Source: Thalassospira xianhensis MCCC 1A02616 | GTDB lineage: Bacteria > Pseudomonadota > Alphaproteobacteria > Rhodospirillales > Thalassospiraceae | Reading direction: 5' to 3' | NCBI RefSeq assembly: GCF_003326475.1 | Contig: NZ_JPWA01000028.1 | Coordinates: 1 to 62,983, forward strand | Length of the DNA: 62,983 nucleotides | Shown here: in pieces, positions 34,455 to 42,453 of the stretch | Numbering within the stretch: the stretch's first letter is position 1 | Layout: the number at the start of each line of letters is the position of its first letter | Position numbers and translations under genes: made by a program | The notes under the pieces: generated by a model | Told to the model about the DNA's origin: nothing | The model's database searches: none | What the model saw: the letters and a program-made list of their open reading frames with translations, nothing else

Positions 34455-35450
34455 TCAATTGAGCGTACACGAAAAATCCCGGGCAGCCGCATCACCTTTG
34501 ATCCAGCGCCCGATATCGCCGATCACCGTTGGTCCGTTCAGGTCACGCAGCAACATGTGGTAGCCATCAGGAAACAGGCAAACCACACTCCGGTCTGGGT
34601 TTGATGCCCTGATATCCTTCGCGATTGCACCAATCGCCACTGGCGGAATTACCTGATCCTGTTCGCCGGACAATAAAAGCGTTGGAATATCAATTTCTCC
34701 TGCCCGCTGACGTGCCAAATCCATCAAATCAGCCAAACCGGCAACCATATCAACCCGTACCGATTTCATCATATGCGGATCACGTGACAGGCGACGGAGC
34801 ATTTCAATGTTGTCCGAGGGCCAGATATCAAGTCCCTGCCCCGAAAGGGGCAGCCACGGCAAACTGTGTGAAATGATGGAAAGTGGTGCGGTCTGATACC
34901 ACGGCATCATGTCTCGGTTCCATACTGCCGGGGCCACCAGAATAACCCCGTCCATCCACAAGGGCCGCGATGCCGCCGTCACAATTGCAACCGCACCACC
35001 CATCGAGTCCCCCATCAGATAGATCGGCCGGTAAGGGTATTGCGAACGAAGAGTAACCAGGATGTCTGCAGCATCATTGACGAGGCTTTGTGTTCCCGAC
35101 CAGAAAGGTCGCGTCGCAGTGCGTCCAAAGCCGCGCTGGTCATAAGCAAAAAGCGCAATATTGTCAGACGCCAGAGCCGTTCCGGCTTCGTCAAATGCGT
35201 TGGCGTAATCTCCAAATCCATGCAGGCCAAGGATCACCGCGTCCGGATCGTCAACCGGCCCCCAATGCTGCAAGGGTAACGATTCCCCGTCAGATGCAAT
35301 AAACGCATTTTTGGTAACTTTAATGCTGCCTACCGGATCACCGGCGGGAATGACAGTTGGTGCACAGCCTGCCAGCAAAAGCGAGAACCAGAGCCCGGCA
35401 AACCGCAATAATGTTTTCAGTATATGGTTAATTGCCGCCCCCGAAGTCAT
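34455..35450 (-). CDS. lipoprotein alpha/beta hydrolase, lysophospholipase/monoacylglycerol-lipase-like
   Basis: A 331-residue alpha/beta hydrolase. The N-terminus is a lipoprotein signal with lipobox SLLLAGC (Cys29), so it is membrane-anchored outside the cytoplasm. The nucleophile elbow is MGDSMGGA, the acid is likely the Asp of SGEQDQV, and the histidine is in PDGYHMLL, completing the Ser-Asp-His triad. The overall pattern (LQHWGP, HGFGDYA) fits monoacylglycerol lipase or lysophospholipase. A terminator lies just upstream of its start, ending the ABC ATPase transcript, so it has its own promoter. Confidence 0.85.
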   Translation of the reverse strand: MTSGAAINHILKTLLRFAGLWFSLLLAGCAPTVIPAGDPVGSIKVTKNAFIASDGESLPLQHWGPVDDPDAVILGLHGFGDYANAFDEAGTALASDNIALFAYDQRGFGRTATRPFWSGTQSLVNDAADILVTLRSQYPYRPIYLMGDSMGGAVAIVTAASRPLWMDGVILVAPAVWNRDMMPWYQTAPLSIISHSLPWLPLSGQGLDIWPSDNIEMLRRLSRDPHMMKSVRVDMVAGLADLMDLARQRAGEIDIPTLLLSGEQDQVIPPVAIGAIAKDIRASNPDRSVVCLFPDGYHMLLRDLNGPTVIGDIGRWIKGDAAARDFSCTLN

Positions 35451-35480
35451 TCTGGTTTGCGTTTGAAAGCCGAGTTAAGG

Positions 35481-35519
35481 CCAAAAAACAAAACCCTGCA
35501 AGCAACTTGCAGGGTTTTG
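35481..35519 (-). terminator. intrinsic terminator of the ABC ATPase gene
   Basis: CAAAACCCTGCAAG (35489-35502) and CTTGCAGGGTTTTG (35506-35519) form a perfect 14-bp stem with a CAA loop. On the minus strand it is followed by TTTTTT (35488-35483). Confidence 0.92.
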
Positions 35520-35544
35520 AATGATCTGACAACTGCCTGATAAA

Positions 35545-36507
35545 TCAGGCAGCCTTCCCCGCACGGGCCTTGTCGTTATCGCGAGTCAGCATCAGGAAGA
35601 TATCTTCAAGATCGCCTTCCTCTGTTGAAAGGTCCGTAATGGCAAGACCGCAGCCCTGAATGGCGTTGAGAATTTCAGCCATCTGGGTGTTGCTGGGCCG
35701 GTAATTCAGCGCGATCTGGTTTGCGGCCTTAAGCTCCGCCCCCCAGGGGGTCAGTTCCTCGGGCACGGCATTAAGTTCGTTTTTAACTGTCAGAACCAGC
35801 GTTTTGTGGTCGATCCGACGAAGAAGACTGCGTTTGTCTTCATGCGCAATCACATTGCCCTTGTTGATAATCGCAATCTCGTCACAAAGCTCTTCGGCTT
35901 CTTCAAGGTAATGCGTGGTCAGAACAATCGTAACGCCCGCCTTGTTCAGTTCCTTCACATAGGCCCAAAGCTGCTGACGCAGTTCGATATCAACCCCGGC
36001 CGTTGGTTCATCCAACACCAGAACCGGCGGCATATGGACCATTGCCTTGCCGACCAGAAGACGCCGACGCATCCCGCCCGAAAGTGAGCGGGAATAGGAA
36101 TCGGCCTTGTCCGACAGCCCAAGGGCGGCAAGAATCTCGTCCGTACGGCGTTCCTGTTTGGGAACACCATAAAGGCCTGCCTGCAATTCCATCGCCTGAC
36201 GCGGCGTGAAAAATGCGTCAAGATTAAGTTCCTGTGGCACGATCCCGATCGAACAACGCGCAGCGCGCATTTCGGTTTCGATATCATGGCCCCAGATTTT
36301 TGCCGTCCCGCTTGTCTTGGTAACAAGACCGGCCAGGATATTGATAAATGTGGACTTTCCGGCACCATTCGGACCAAGAAGGGCAAAGAACGAGCCGCGT
36401 GGAATTTTCAACGACACGTTATCAAGCGCCAGTTTTTCACCGTTCGCGCCCTTATAGAGCTTGGTCAGCCCTTCGACTTCGATGGCGTAGTCGGGCATTG
36501 CAGTCAT
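35545..36507 (-). CDS. ABC-2-type ABC transporter ATP-binding protein
   Basis: A 320-residue ATPase with Walker A GPNGAGKST, signature LSGGMRRR, Walker B VLVLDEPTAG and the switch histidine in TTHYLEEAEELC, plus a C-terminal extension of about 90 residues. It resembles YadG/NodI/DrrA-type ATPases that work with an ABC-2 permease. No permease is next to it: downstream is the lipoprotein hydrolase, upstream an oppositely oriented gene. The ATG at 36507 has GGAG about 11 bases before it and is favoured over an earlier start at 36585. The function is probably export of a lipid, polysaccharide or drug. Confidence 0.88.
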   Translation of the reverse strand: MTAMPDYAIEVEGLTKLYKGANGEKLALDNVSLKIPRGSFFALLGPNGAGKSTFINILAGLVTKTSGTAKIWGHDIETEMRAARCSIGIVPQELNLDAFFTPRQAMELQAGLYGVPKQERRTDEILAALGLSDKADSYSRSLSGGMRRRLLVGKAMVHMPPVLVLDEPTAGVDIELRQQLWAYVKELNKAGVTIVLTTHYLEEAEELCDEIAIINKGNVIAHEDKRSLLRRIDHKTLVLTVKNELNAVPEELTPWGAELKAANQIALNYRPSNTQMAEILNAIQGCGLAITDLSTEEGDLEDIFLMLTRDNDKARAGKAA

Positions 36508-36692
36508 GAATGCGTGATCTCCGCTCTTTTCCGCGTGGCTTGTTTGCGCTAAGACCATGCGGAAGTGTTGATTGAATATGCGCAATCGGTATCATCCCTT
36601 TGAAAGGGGGGTCAATGGCTCTTGGACCTGTTTCAGGCCGATGATCAACCGATGGCAACACCTATGCCTGTGCTAACTGGGAAGCTGGATAT

Positions 36693-36872
36693 ATGAAGAT
36701 CACCGAAGAAATCAAAGTCGGCAGCCTGAATGTTGCCTGTGACGGCGGCAAAGGTCACCTTGGCCATCCCACCGTTTACCTCAATCTTGAGGAAAAGGGC
36801 GAGGTGGTCTGCCCTTACTGCTCGAAGAAATATATTTTCGACAAATCCCAGGCCGAGCACGCAGCCCATTAA
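36693..36872 (+). CDS. CHCC-type zinc-finger protein, 59 residues
   Basis: A small zinc-finger protein related to the NDUFS6-type domain found in complex I accessory proteins. It starts MKITEEIKVGSLNVACDGGK and shows the ligand set in order: Cys16, a His (HLGHP), then Cys39 and Cys42 in VVCPYCSKKYIF. A GGAAG sequence lies about 9 bases before the ATG. It is divergent from the ABC ATPase and is followed by a hairpin before trpB. The bacterial function is not settled; a link to respiratory complex I assembly is possible. Confidence 0.85.
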   Translation: MKITEEIKVGSLNVACDGGKGHLGHPTVYLNLEEKGEVVCPYCSKKYIFDKSQAEHAAH

Positions 36873-36904
36873 TCCGTTTTACCCGCCCTCGGGTAGAAGG
36901 AACC

Positions 36905-36947
36905 AGCGCTAAAGCTGCCAATATCGTTGATCCGGCAGCTTTTCGCT
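36905..36947 (+). terminator. hairpin between zinc-finger gene and trpB
   Basis: AAAGCTGCC (36911-36919) pairs with GGCAGCTTT (36934-36942), and the outer AGCG (36905-36908) pairs with CGCT (36944-36947), with small bulges. The T residues are within the 3' arm and the following sequence is not T-rich, so termination may be partial. Confidence 0.55.
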
Positions 36948-37014
36948 AACTTAATGACTGTCGCATGTCTTTGCCGTCCCGGCATTTTTCGCGGCCCATC
37001 CACGGGGAAATCCT

Positions 37015-38238
37015 ATGACGTCTGCACCAACCGCTCTTAACAGCTATCGTGCCCTTCCAGATCCGGACGGACATTTCGGCAATTTCGGAGGACGTTTTGT
37101 TGCCGAAACCCTGATGCCGCTGATTCTCGAGCTGGAGCAGGCCTACAAGGATGCCAAAAAAGACCCGGCGTTTCAAAAAGAACTCGATTATTACCTGAAA
37201 CACTATGTCGGTCGCGCAAACCCGCTTTATTTCGCTGAACGCCTGACCGAACATCTTGGCGGTGCCAAGATCTATTTCAAGCGCGAGGACCTGAACCATA
37301 CCGGCGCGCACAAGATCAATAACTGTATTGGCCAAATCCTGCTGGCCAAGCGCATGGGCAAAACCCGCATTATCGCAGAAACCGGCGCAGGCCAGCACGG
37401 CGTAGCAACCGCCACAGTTTGCGCCCGCTTTGGTCTACCCTGCACGGTTTACATGGGTTCGAAGGATATCGAACGTCAGTCGCCGAACGTTTTCCGCATG
37501 CGTCTGCTTGGTGCCGAAGTCAAACCGGTCAAATCCGGTTCCTGCTCGCTCAAAGATGCGATGAACGAGGCACTTCGTGACTGGGTCACCAATGTCGAAG
37601 ATACTTTCTACATCATTGGAACTGCTGCGGGTCCGCACCCTTATCCGGAACTGGTCCGTGATTTCCAATGCGTGATCGGCAACGAAGCCAAAGAACAAAT
37701 TCTTGAACAGGAAGGCCGCCTCCCCGATCAGATAATTGCGGCCGTTGGTGGCGGCTCGAACGCGATCGGTCTGTTCCACCCGTTCCTGGATGACAAGGAT
37801 ATCGAGGTTGTTGGTGTTGAAGCCGCCGGTCACGGTATTCATACTGGAAAGCATGCCGCAAGCCTCAGTGCTGGCAAGCCGGGCGTTTTGCACGGAAACC
37901 GCACCTATCTGTTGATGGATGATGACGGACAGATCAAGGAAGCCGATTCGATTTCTGCTGGTCTGGATTATCCGGGTATCGGCCCCGAACATAGCTGGCT
38001 CAAGGATATTGGGCGTGCTCGGTATGAGCCGATCGGTGACAAAGAAGCCCTCGAAGCATTTAAATTATGCTCGGAACTCGAAGGCATCATTCCGGCACTG
38101 GAATGCAGTCATGCCATCGCCCAAGTGATGAAAGAAGCGCCGAAAATGGGCAAGGACAAGATCATCCTCATGTGTCTGAGTGGCCGGGGTGACAAGGACA
38201 TCTTTACCGTGGCCGAAGCACTGGGAGTAGAACTGTGA
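37015..38238 (+). CDS. trpB: tryptophan synthase beta subunit
   Basis: A 407-residue PLP enzyme that condenses indole and serine to tryptophan. The PLP lysine lies in HTGAHKINN, the phosphate-binding loop is GGGSNAIG, and the substrate loop [10 protein letters not shown] is present. It is full length and overlaps trpA by GTGA, as expected for the alpha2-beta2 complex. No trpF is directly upstream, unlike in many relatives. No leader peptide or attenuator is seen before it. Confidence 0.98.
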   Translation: MTSAPTALNSYRALPDPDGHFGNFGGRFVAETLMPLILELEQAYKDAKKDPAFQKELDYYLKHYVGRANPLYFAERLTEHLGGAKIYFKREDLNHTGAHKINNCIGQILLAKRMGKTRIIAETGAGQHGVATATVCARFGLPCTVYMGSKDIERQSPNVFRMRLLGAEVKPVKSGSCSLKDAMNEALRDWVTNVEDTFYIIGTAAGPHPYPELVRDFQCVIGNEAKEQILEQEGRLPDQIIAAVGGGSNAIGLFHPFLDDKDIEVVGVEAAGHGIHTGKHAASLSAGKPGVLHGNRTYLLMDDDGQIKEADSISAGLDYPGIGPEHSWLKDIGRARYEPIGDKEALEAFKLCSELEGIIPALECSHAIAQVMKEAPKMGKDKIILMCLSGRGDKDIFTVAEALGVEL

Positions 38239-39083
38239 GCGACGCAATCATCGGCGGCCAGGACCGCATCGCCAAACGTTTCGCCAAGCTCAGGGAAGAA
38301 GGTCGTGCCGGTCTGGTCACGTTCATCACCGCAGGTGACCCTGACCCGGAAGCATCGTTCGAGATTCTGAAAGCCTTGCCTGAGGCCGGTGCGGATGTGA
38401 TCGAACTTGGCATGCCATTTACCGATCCGATGGCTGATGGCCCGGCCATTCAGGAAGCATCAATCCGTGCATTGGCAGCCGGCATGCATATGCGCAAGAC
38501 CCTGTCACTGGTCCGTGGTTTCCGCGATCAGGATCACGAAACGCCGATTATTCTTATGGGTTATTACAATCCGATCTATATCTATGGCGTTGCCGTATTC
38601 CTTGAAGATGCACGCAATGCAGGGGTTGATGGCCTGATTGTCGTTGACCTGCCGCCCGAAGAGGATGCCGAACTTTGCGTCCCGACCGTGGAAAAGGGTT
38701 TGTCCTTCATTCGGCTGACAACACCGACCTCCGATGACAAACGTCTGCCGAAACTCGTTCAGAATACGTCAGGCTTTGTTTATTATGTCTCGGTTGCTGG
38801 CGTTACCGGTGCCGGTTCGGCAACCAATGACCAGATTGTCGAAGCCATGGCGCGCCTGCGTCGCCATACGGATTTGCCGATTGCCGTTGGTTTCGGTATC
38901 AAGAACGCGACCCAGGCCGCAGAAGTTGCCCGACAGGCAGATGCAGCTGTGGTCGGGTCGGCAATCGTATCAAAAATTGCCGAAAGTCTTGACGAAAACG
39001 GCAAGGCCACCGATAAGACCGCCTCTATGGTCACAGGCCTTGTTCGCGAACTTGCAGACGGGGTACGCAACGCGCGCAACTAA
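38235..39083 (+). CDS. trpA: tryptophan synthase alpha subunit
   Basis: A 282-residue TIM barrel that cleaves indole-3-glycerol phosphate and passes indole to TrpB. The catalytic glutamate is in [11 protein letters not shown] and the catalytic aspartate in [11 protein letters not shown]; the phosphate site is GFGIKN. It starts with GTG, which overlaps the trpB stop by 4 bases, giving coupled translation. Confidence 0.97.
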   Translation: MSDAIIGGQDRIAKRFAKLREEGRAGLVTFITAGDPDPEASFEILKALPEAGADVIELGMPFTDPMADGPAIQEASIRALAAGMHMRKTLSLVRGFRDQDHETPIILMGYYNPIYIYGVAVFLEDARNAGVDGLIVVDLPPEEDAELCVPTVEKGLSFIRLTTPTSDDKRLPKLVQNTSGFVYYVSVAGVTGAGSATNDQIVEAMARLRRHTDLPIAVGFGIKNATQAAEVARQADAAVVGSAIVSKIAESLDENGKATDKTASMVTGLVRELADGVRNARN

Positions 39084-39140
39084 TGCTGTGCGTTGCTGTG
39101 AAATGACCGATATAGGCAAAACCAAGGATCAGTATCCGAT

Positions 39141-40076
39141 ATGTCGTGGCTGACAGAATTCGTCCGTCCCAAGATTCAGAAACTTGTTCGCCGCACCGAT
39201 GTGCCCGAGAATCTCTGGCATAAGTGCCCGTCGTGTGAACAGATGATCTTCCACCGTGACCTGGCAAAGAACAAACATGTTTGCCAGCATTGCGGCCATC
39301 ATATGCGCATTTCAGCCAAGGACCGTCTTGAACTCCTGTTCGATGAGGGCAAATATCAGCTCATAGAACTGCCGAACGTTCCGGTCGATCCGCTGAAGTT
39401 CCGCGATCAGAAAAAATACACCGACCGCCTGAAAGCGGCGCAGGCCAAGGCAACCTACAAGGATGCCCTGGCTGTTGCCCATGGTGATGTCGGCGGGCAT
39501 GCAACCGTCGTTGCCGTCTTCGATTTCTCCTTTATGGGGGGATCAATGGGCACCGCCGTTGGTGAAGGCATTGTTGCCGCCGCTGAACTGGCGACGGTTC
39601 AGGACGCCGCCCTTATCATCGTTCCGGCATCGGGCGGTGCACGCATGCAGGAAGGTATTCTGAGCCTGATGCAGATGGCGCGCACAACGGCCGCGATCGA
39701 GAAGGTCAAGGAAAAGGGCCTGCCCTATTTCGTGCTTCTGACCGATCCGACCACCGGTGGTGTGTCAGCATCCTTCGCGATGCTCGGCGACATCCAGATT
39801 GCCGAACCGGGCGCACAGATCGGTTTTGCCGGTCGTCGCGTGATCGAAAATACCATTCGTGAAAAACTTCCCGACGATTTCCAGACTGCAGAATATCTTC
39901 TGGATCACGGGATGGTCGATATGGTCGTGCCGCGCGGCGAGTTGAATGAAACCATCGGCCACCTGATCGATATGATCCGCCGCACCAAACCGGGTGCCGC
40001 GATTGTTCCGATCAAGGATGCGAAAAAGAAACCCGCGAAAAAGGCCGAGACCGAAGGTGACAACGCCAAGAAGTGA
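39141..40076 (+). CDS. accD: acetyl-CoA carboxylase carboxyltransferase subunit beta
   Basis: A 311-residue carboxyltransferase beta subunit. The N-terminal four-cysteine zinc ribbon is seen in CPSCEQM and CQHCGHHM, followed by the crotonase-like core (GGSMGTAVGEG; PASGGARMQEG). It transfers carboxyl from biotin to acetyl-CoA, the first step of fatty acid synthesis. Placement between trpA and folC is common in alphaproteobacteria. The lysine-rich tail is unusual but harmless; it overlaps folC by about 20 bases. Confidence 0.97.
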   Translation: MSWLTEFVRPKIQKLVRRTDVPENLWHKCPSCEQMIFHRDLAKNKHVCQHCGHHMRISAKDRLELLFDEGKYQLIELPNVPVDPLKFRDQKKYTDRLKAAQAKATYKDALAVAHGDVGGHATVVAVFDFSFMGGSMGTAVGEGIVAAAELATVQDAALIIVPASGGARMQEGILSLMQMARTTAAIEKVKEKGLPYFVLLTDPTTGGVSASFAMLGDIQIAEPGAQIGFAGRRVIENTIREKLPDDFQTAEYLLDHGMVDMVVPRGELNETIGHLIDMIRRTKPGAAIVPIKDAKKKPAKKAETEGDNAKK

Positions 40077-41352
40077 CGCGATTCTTGCGCGTCTGGGCCA
40101 GCTTCATCCAAAAGTGATCGATCTTTCATTGGGTCGGATTACCCGCTTGCTCGCCAAGCTGGGTAATCCGCACCTGAATTTGCCGCCGGTCATTCATCTG
40201 GCCGGAACCAATGGCAAGGGATCAACACTGGCCTACCTGCGTGCTATCTATGAGGCAGCAGGCCTTCGTGTTCATACTTCGACCTCTCCCCACCTTGTTC
40301 GCTTTCACGAACGCATAAGGCTGGCGGGTGACCTGATCATCGAAGACATGCTGTGCGAGCTTCTTGAAGAAGTCGAAGCGGTCAATGGCGGTGAACAGAT
40401 AACCTTCTTTGAAATCACCCAGGCAGCGGCATTTCTGGCCTATTCACGAGTTCCGGCGGACGTTGTTCTACTTGAAACCGGCCTTGGCGGTCGGGTTGAT
40501 GCATCCAACGTGATTGATAAACCAGCCCTGACCGTCATTACGCCGATCTCGCTTGATCATCAGGGTTTCCTTGGCGATACCATTGCCAAAATCGCCTTTG
40601 AAAAGGCCGGGATTATGAAGCCCGGCGTACCGTGTGTAATTGCCCCTCAAAGCCTTGAGGCATTTGATACACTTGCCCGACACGCCAACGATATCGGCAG
40701 CCCCCTGATCACGAATTTTGGCATCACCGCCGAGCACGAGGACGGCTTTACGCTTCGCATCCGCGAAGAAGAATTTGGTCTGCCCTTGCCAGCACTGCCC
40801 GGTCGGCATCAATTCATAAATGCCGCAACCGCCATTACCGCTGCACGCTACGCCGGTATCCTCGATATCGCAGGGCCGGATTTAGCAACAATAGCGCGCG
40901 GGATCAGCCAAGCCCGCTGGCCCGCACGCCTTCAGAAGCTGATCACCGGACCGCTTTGCGATGCCCTGCCTGAGGGCTGCGAGCTCATTCTGGATGGTGG
41001 ACACAATATCGCCGCTGCCGAAGTCATCGCAGACTGGCTGACCCGGCAACCCACGGGCGAAACAGTTATGATTATGGGGATGCTTGATAACAGAGACCCT
41101 GTTGCATTTCTGCAGCCGCTGGCCCCTCATATCACATCATTTGCTGGCATTCCGATCCCGGGAGGTCACGAAGTCCACAGCGCCGATACGTTGCGCGATG
41201 CTGCCACCACGGCAGGAATCACAAATGCACATGCCTGCGAAACCTTGGATGATGCACTGGCTGTTCTGAAAGACGCTGTCGTAAAACCTAAAAGAGTTTT
41301 GATTTTGGGATCGCTTTATCTGGCAGGTGTTGTGCTGGAAAATCACGCCTGA
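40057..41352 (+). CDS. folC: bifunctional folylpolyglutamate/dihydrofolate synthase
   Basis: A 431-residue Mur-ligase-type enzyme that adds glutamate to folates. The ATP loop is GTNGKGST and the ligand-binding LDHQGFLG and GGHNIAAA motifs are present. The frame is open from 39994, but a GTG at 40057 gives a normal N-terminus, overlapping accD by 20 bases, and the block accD-folC is a known pairing. The start is the least certain part. Confidence 0.93.
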   Translation: MTTPRSDAILARLGQLHPKVIDLSLGRITRLLAKLGNPHLNLPPVIHLAGTNGKGSTLAYLRAIYEAAGLRVHTSTSPHLVRFHERIRLAGDLIIEDMLCELLEEVEAVNGGEQITFFEITQAAAFLAYSRVPADVVLLETGLGGRVDASNVIDKPALTVITPISLDHQGFLGDTIAKIAFEKAGIMKPGVPCVIAPQSLEAFDTLARHANDIGSPLITNFGITAEHEDGFTLRIREEEFGLPLPALPGRHQFINAATAITAARYAGILDIAGPDLATIARGISQARWPARLQKLITGPLCDALPEGCELILDGGHNIAAAEVIADWLTRQPTGETVMIMGMLDNRDPVAFLQPLAPHITSFAGIPIPGGHEVHSADTLRDAATTAGITNAHACETLDDALAVLKDAVVKPKRVLILGSLYLAGVVLENHA

Positions 41353-41369
41353 TCTGGCTCGTCTCGCGA

Positions 41370-42161
41370 TCAGATTTCCGGCAAACGCACTTTATTGTTT
41401 ACTGCGGACGAACTACCGCCCCCCGTGCTACTGCCGTTGGATGAGCCATCATCATCCTTGCGCAGACGAAGACTGCCAGCTTTGTGCACCTTGCGCCGGT
41501 CTCCGGCTACCCCGGGTGGCAATCCGACCGAAGCACTCTCTTTCGAAATCTGGTTCGGCACATGTTCCACACGGTCATAACGATCAGCTTCGCGCCGAAC
41601 AGTGCGACCGGTAACCCACGTGTAACCCATCACATAAAGCAGAAATCCCCCTACTCCGATGGTAAGGGTCAGGAACTGCAAAACCGGAAGGAAACTCCCA
41701 AATAACTGCCCGCCGCCATAAATCATGAAAATGCAAACCGCTGCAACGGGGGCGAGTGCAAGGAAGAATATCCCGCGCACCTTGTGACGGATCGGTCCAT
41801 AATGCATCAGCATCGCATAAAATAGATACATTAATGCGATAAACACGACGAGTTTGATCAGCAACACAAAATGGTCGACGGCAGGAAGGCGCTGGTTACG
41901 GTCATAAACACCAAAAACAACGAACAAACCATGCAGGAAAATACCAAAAACCCCGAACGTAATCAGAAAGCGCATCCATGAGGACGCACTGAAGAACCTG
42001 CGCCATCCCGATCCGTTGGACCGCGCAACCCGTTCGGCTTTCTTGGCCTTTTTGTGCCGATTTGCGAGCTTCATGTCGTCATGCAGCTCGCGCGTCGGTT
42101 CTGCGGTTTCAATGCCGATGCCTTGCGGCCTGAAAACCGGTTTATCTTCCATCGCCGGCAA
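41370..42161 (-). CDS. four-helix membrane protein of unknown function
   Basis: A 263-residue protein I do not recognise. Hydrophobic segments lie at about residues 63-83, 99-120, 129-150 and 157-180. The N-terminal 60 residues are charged and lysine-rich (NRHKKAKKAERV), and the C-terminus has a disordered Ser/Gly stretch (DDDGSSNGSSTGGGSSS). Either a TTG at 42161, with AGGAG 10 bases upstream, or an ATG at 42152 could start it; the ribosome site favours TTG. It converges with folC (17 bases apart) and is divergent from polA. Confidence 0.7.
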   Translation of the reverse strand: MPAMEDKPVFRPQGIGIETAEPTRELHDDMKLANRHKKAKKAERVARSNGSGWRRFFSASSWMRFLITFGVFGIFLHGLFVVFGVYDRNQRLPAVDHFVLLIKLVVFIALMYLFYAMLMHYGPIRHKVRGIFFLALAPVAAVCIFMIYGGGQLFGSFLPVLQFLTLTIGVGGFLLYVMGYTWVTGRTVRREADRYDRVEHVPNQISKESASVGLPPGVAGDRRKVHKAGSLRLRKDDDGSSNGSSTGGGSSSAVNNKVRLPEI

Positions 42162-42323
42162 TGACCGGTTCTCCTGTTTCCCGAAGGGAAGTTACACTGC
42201 GCTGGACCATATCAATCCCTGTGCGTCCTGATAAGTCCAAAGCGACATACTGCCATAAATGGTCAGAATCCGGTCATGGTCAAGATTTTCATTCCGGAAT
42301 CGACATGATGATGAAAATACCTA

Positions 42324-42357
42324 CTTTGCTCCTGACGACTTCCTGTCAGGAGCAAAG
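42324..42357. repeat. 13-bp perfect inverted repeat upstream of polA
   Basis: CTTTGCTCCTGAC (42324-42336) and GTCAGGAGCAAAG (42345-42357) form a perfect stem with an 8-base loop, in the 292-base gap between the divergent membrane-protein and polA genes. No T tract follows on either strand, so an operator or structured leader is more likely than a terminator. Confidence 0.75.
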
Positions 42358-42453
42358 CTGGCAACAGCCAATATATTCCCACTTTCGACGATGCCCCACT
42401 CGACTTAGCCTGTCGGATCGGGCATTCTGCGAGCCATCAAATCAAACCAATGA

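Noticed and set aside
36886..37014. trp leader peptide and attenuator before trpB
   Set aside because: No short frame with tandem Trp codons and no switching hairpins were found.
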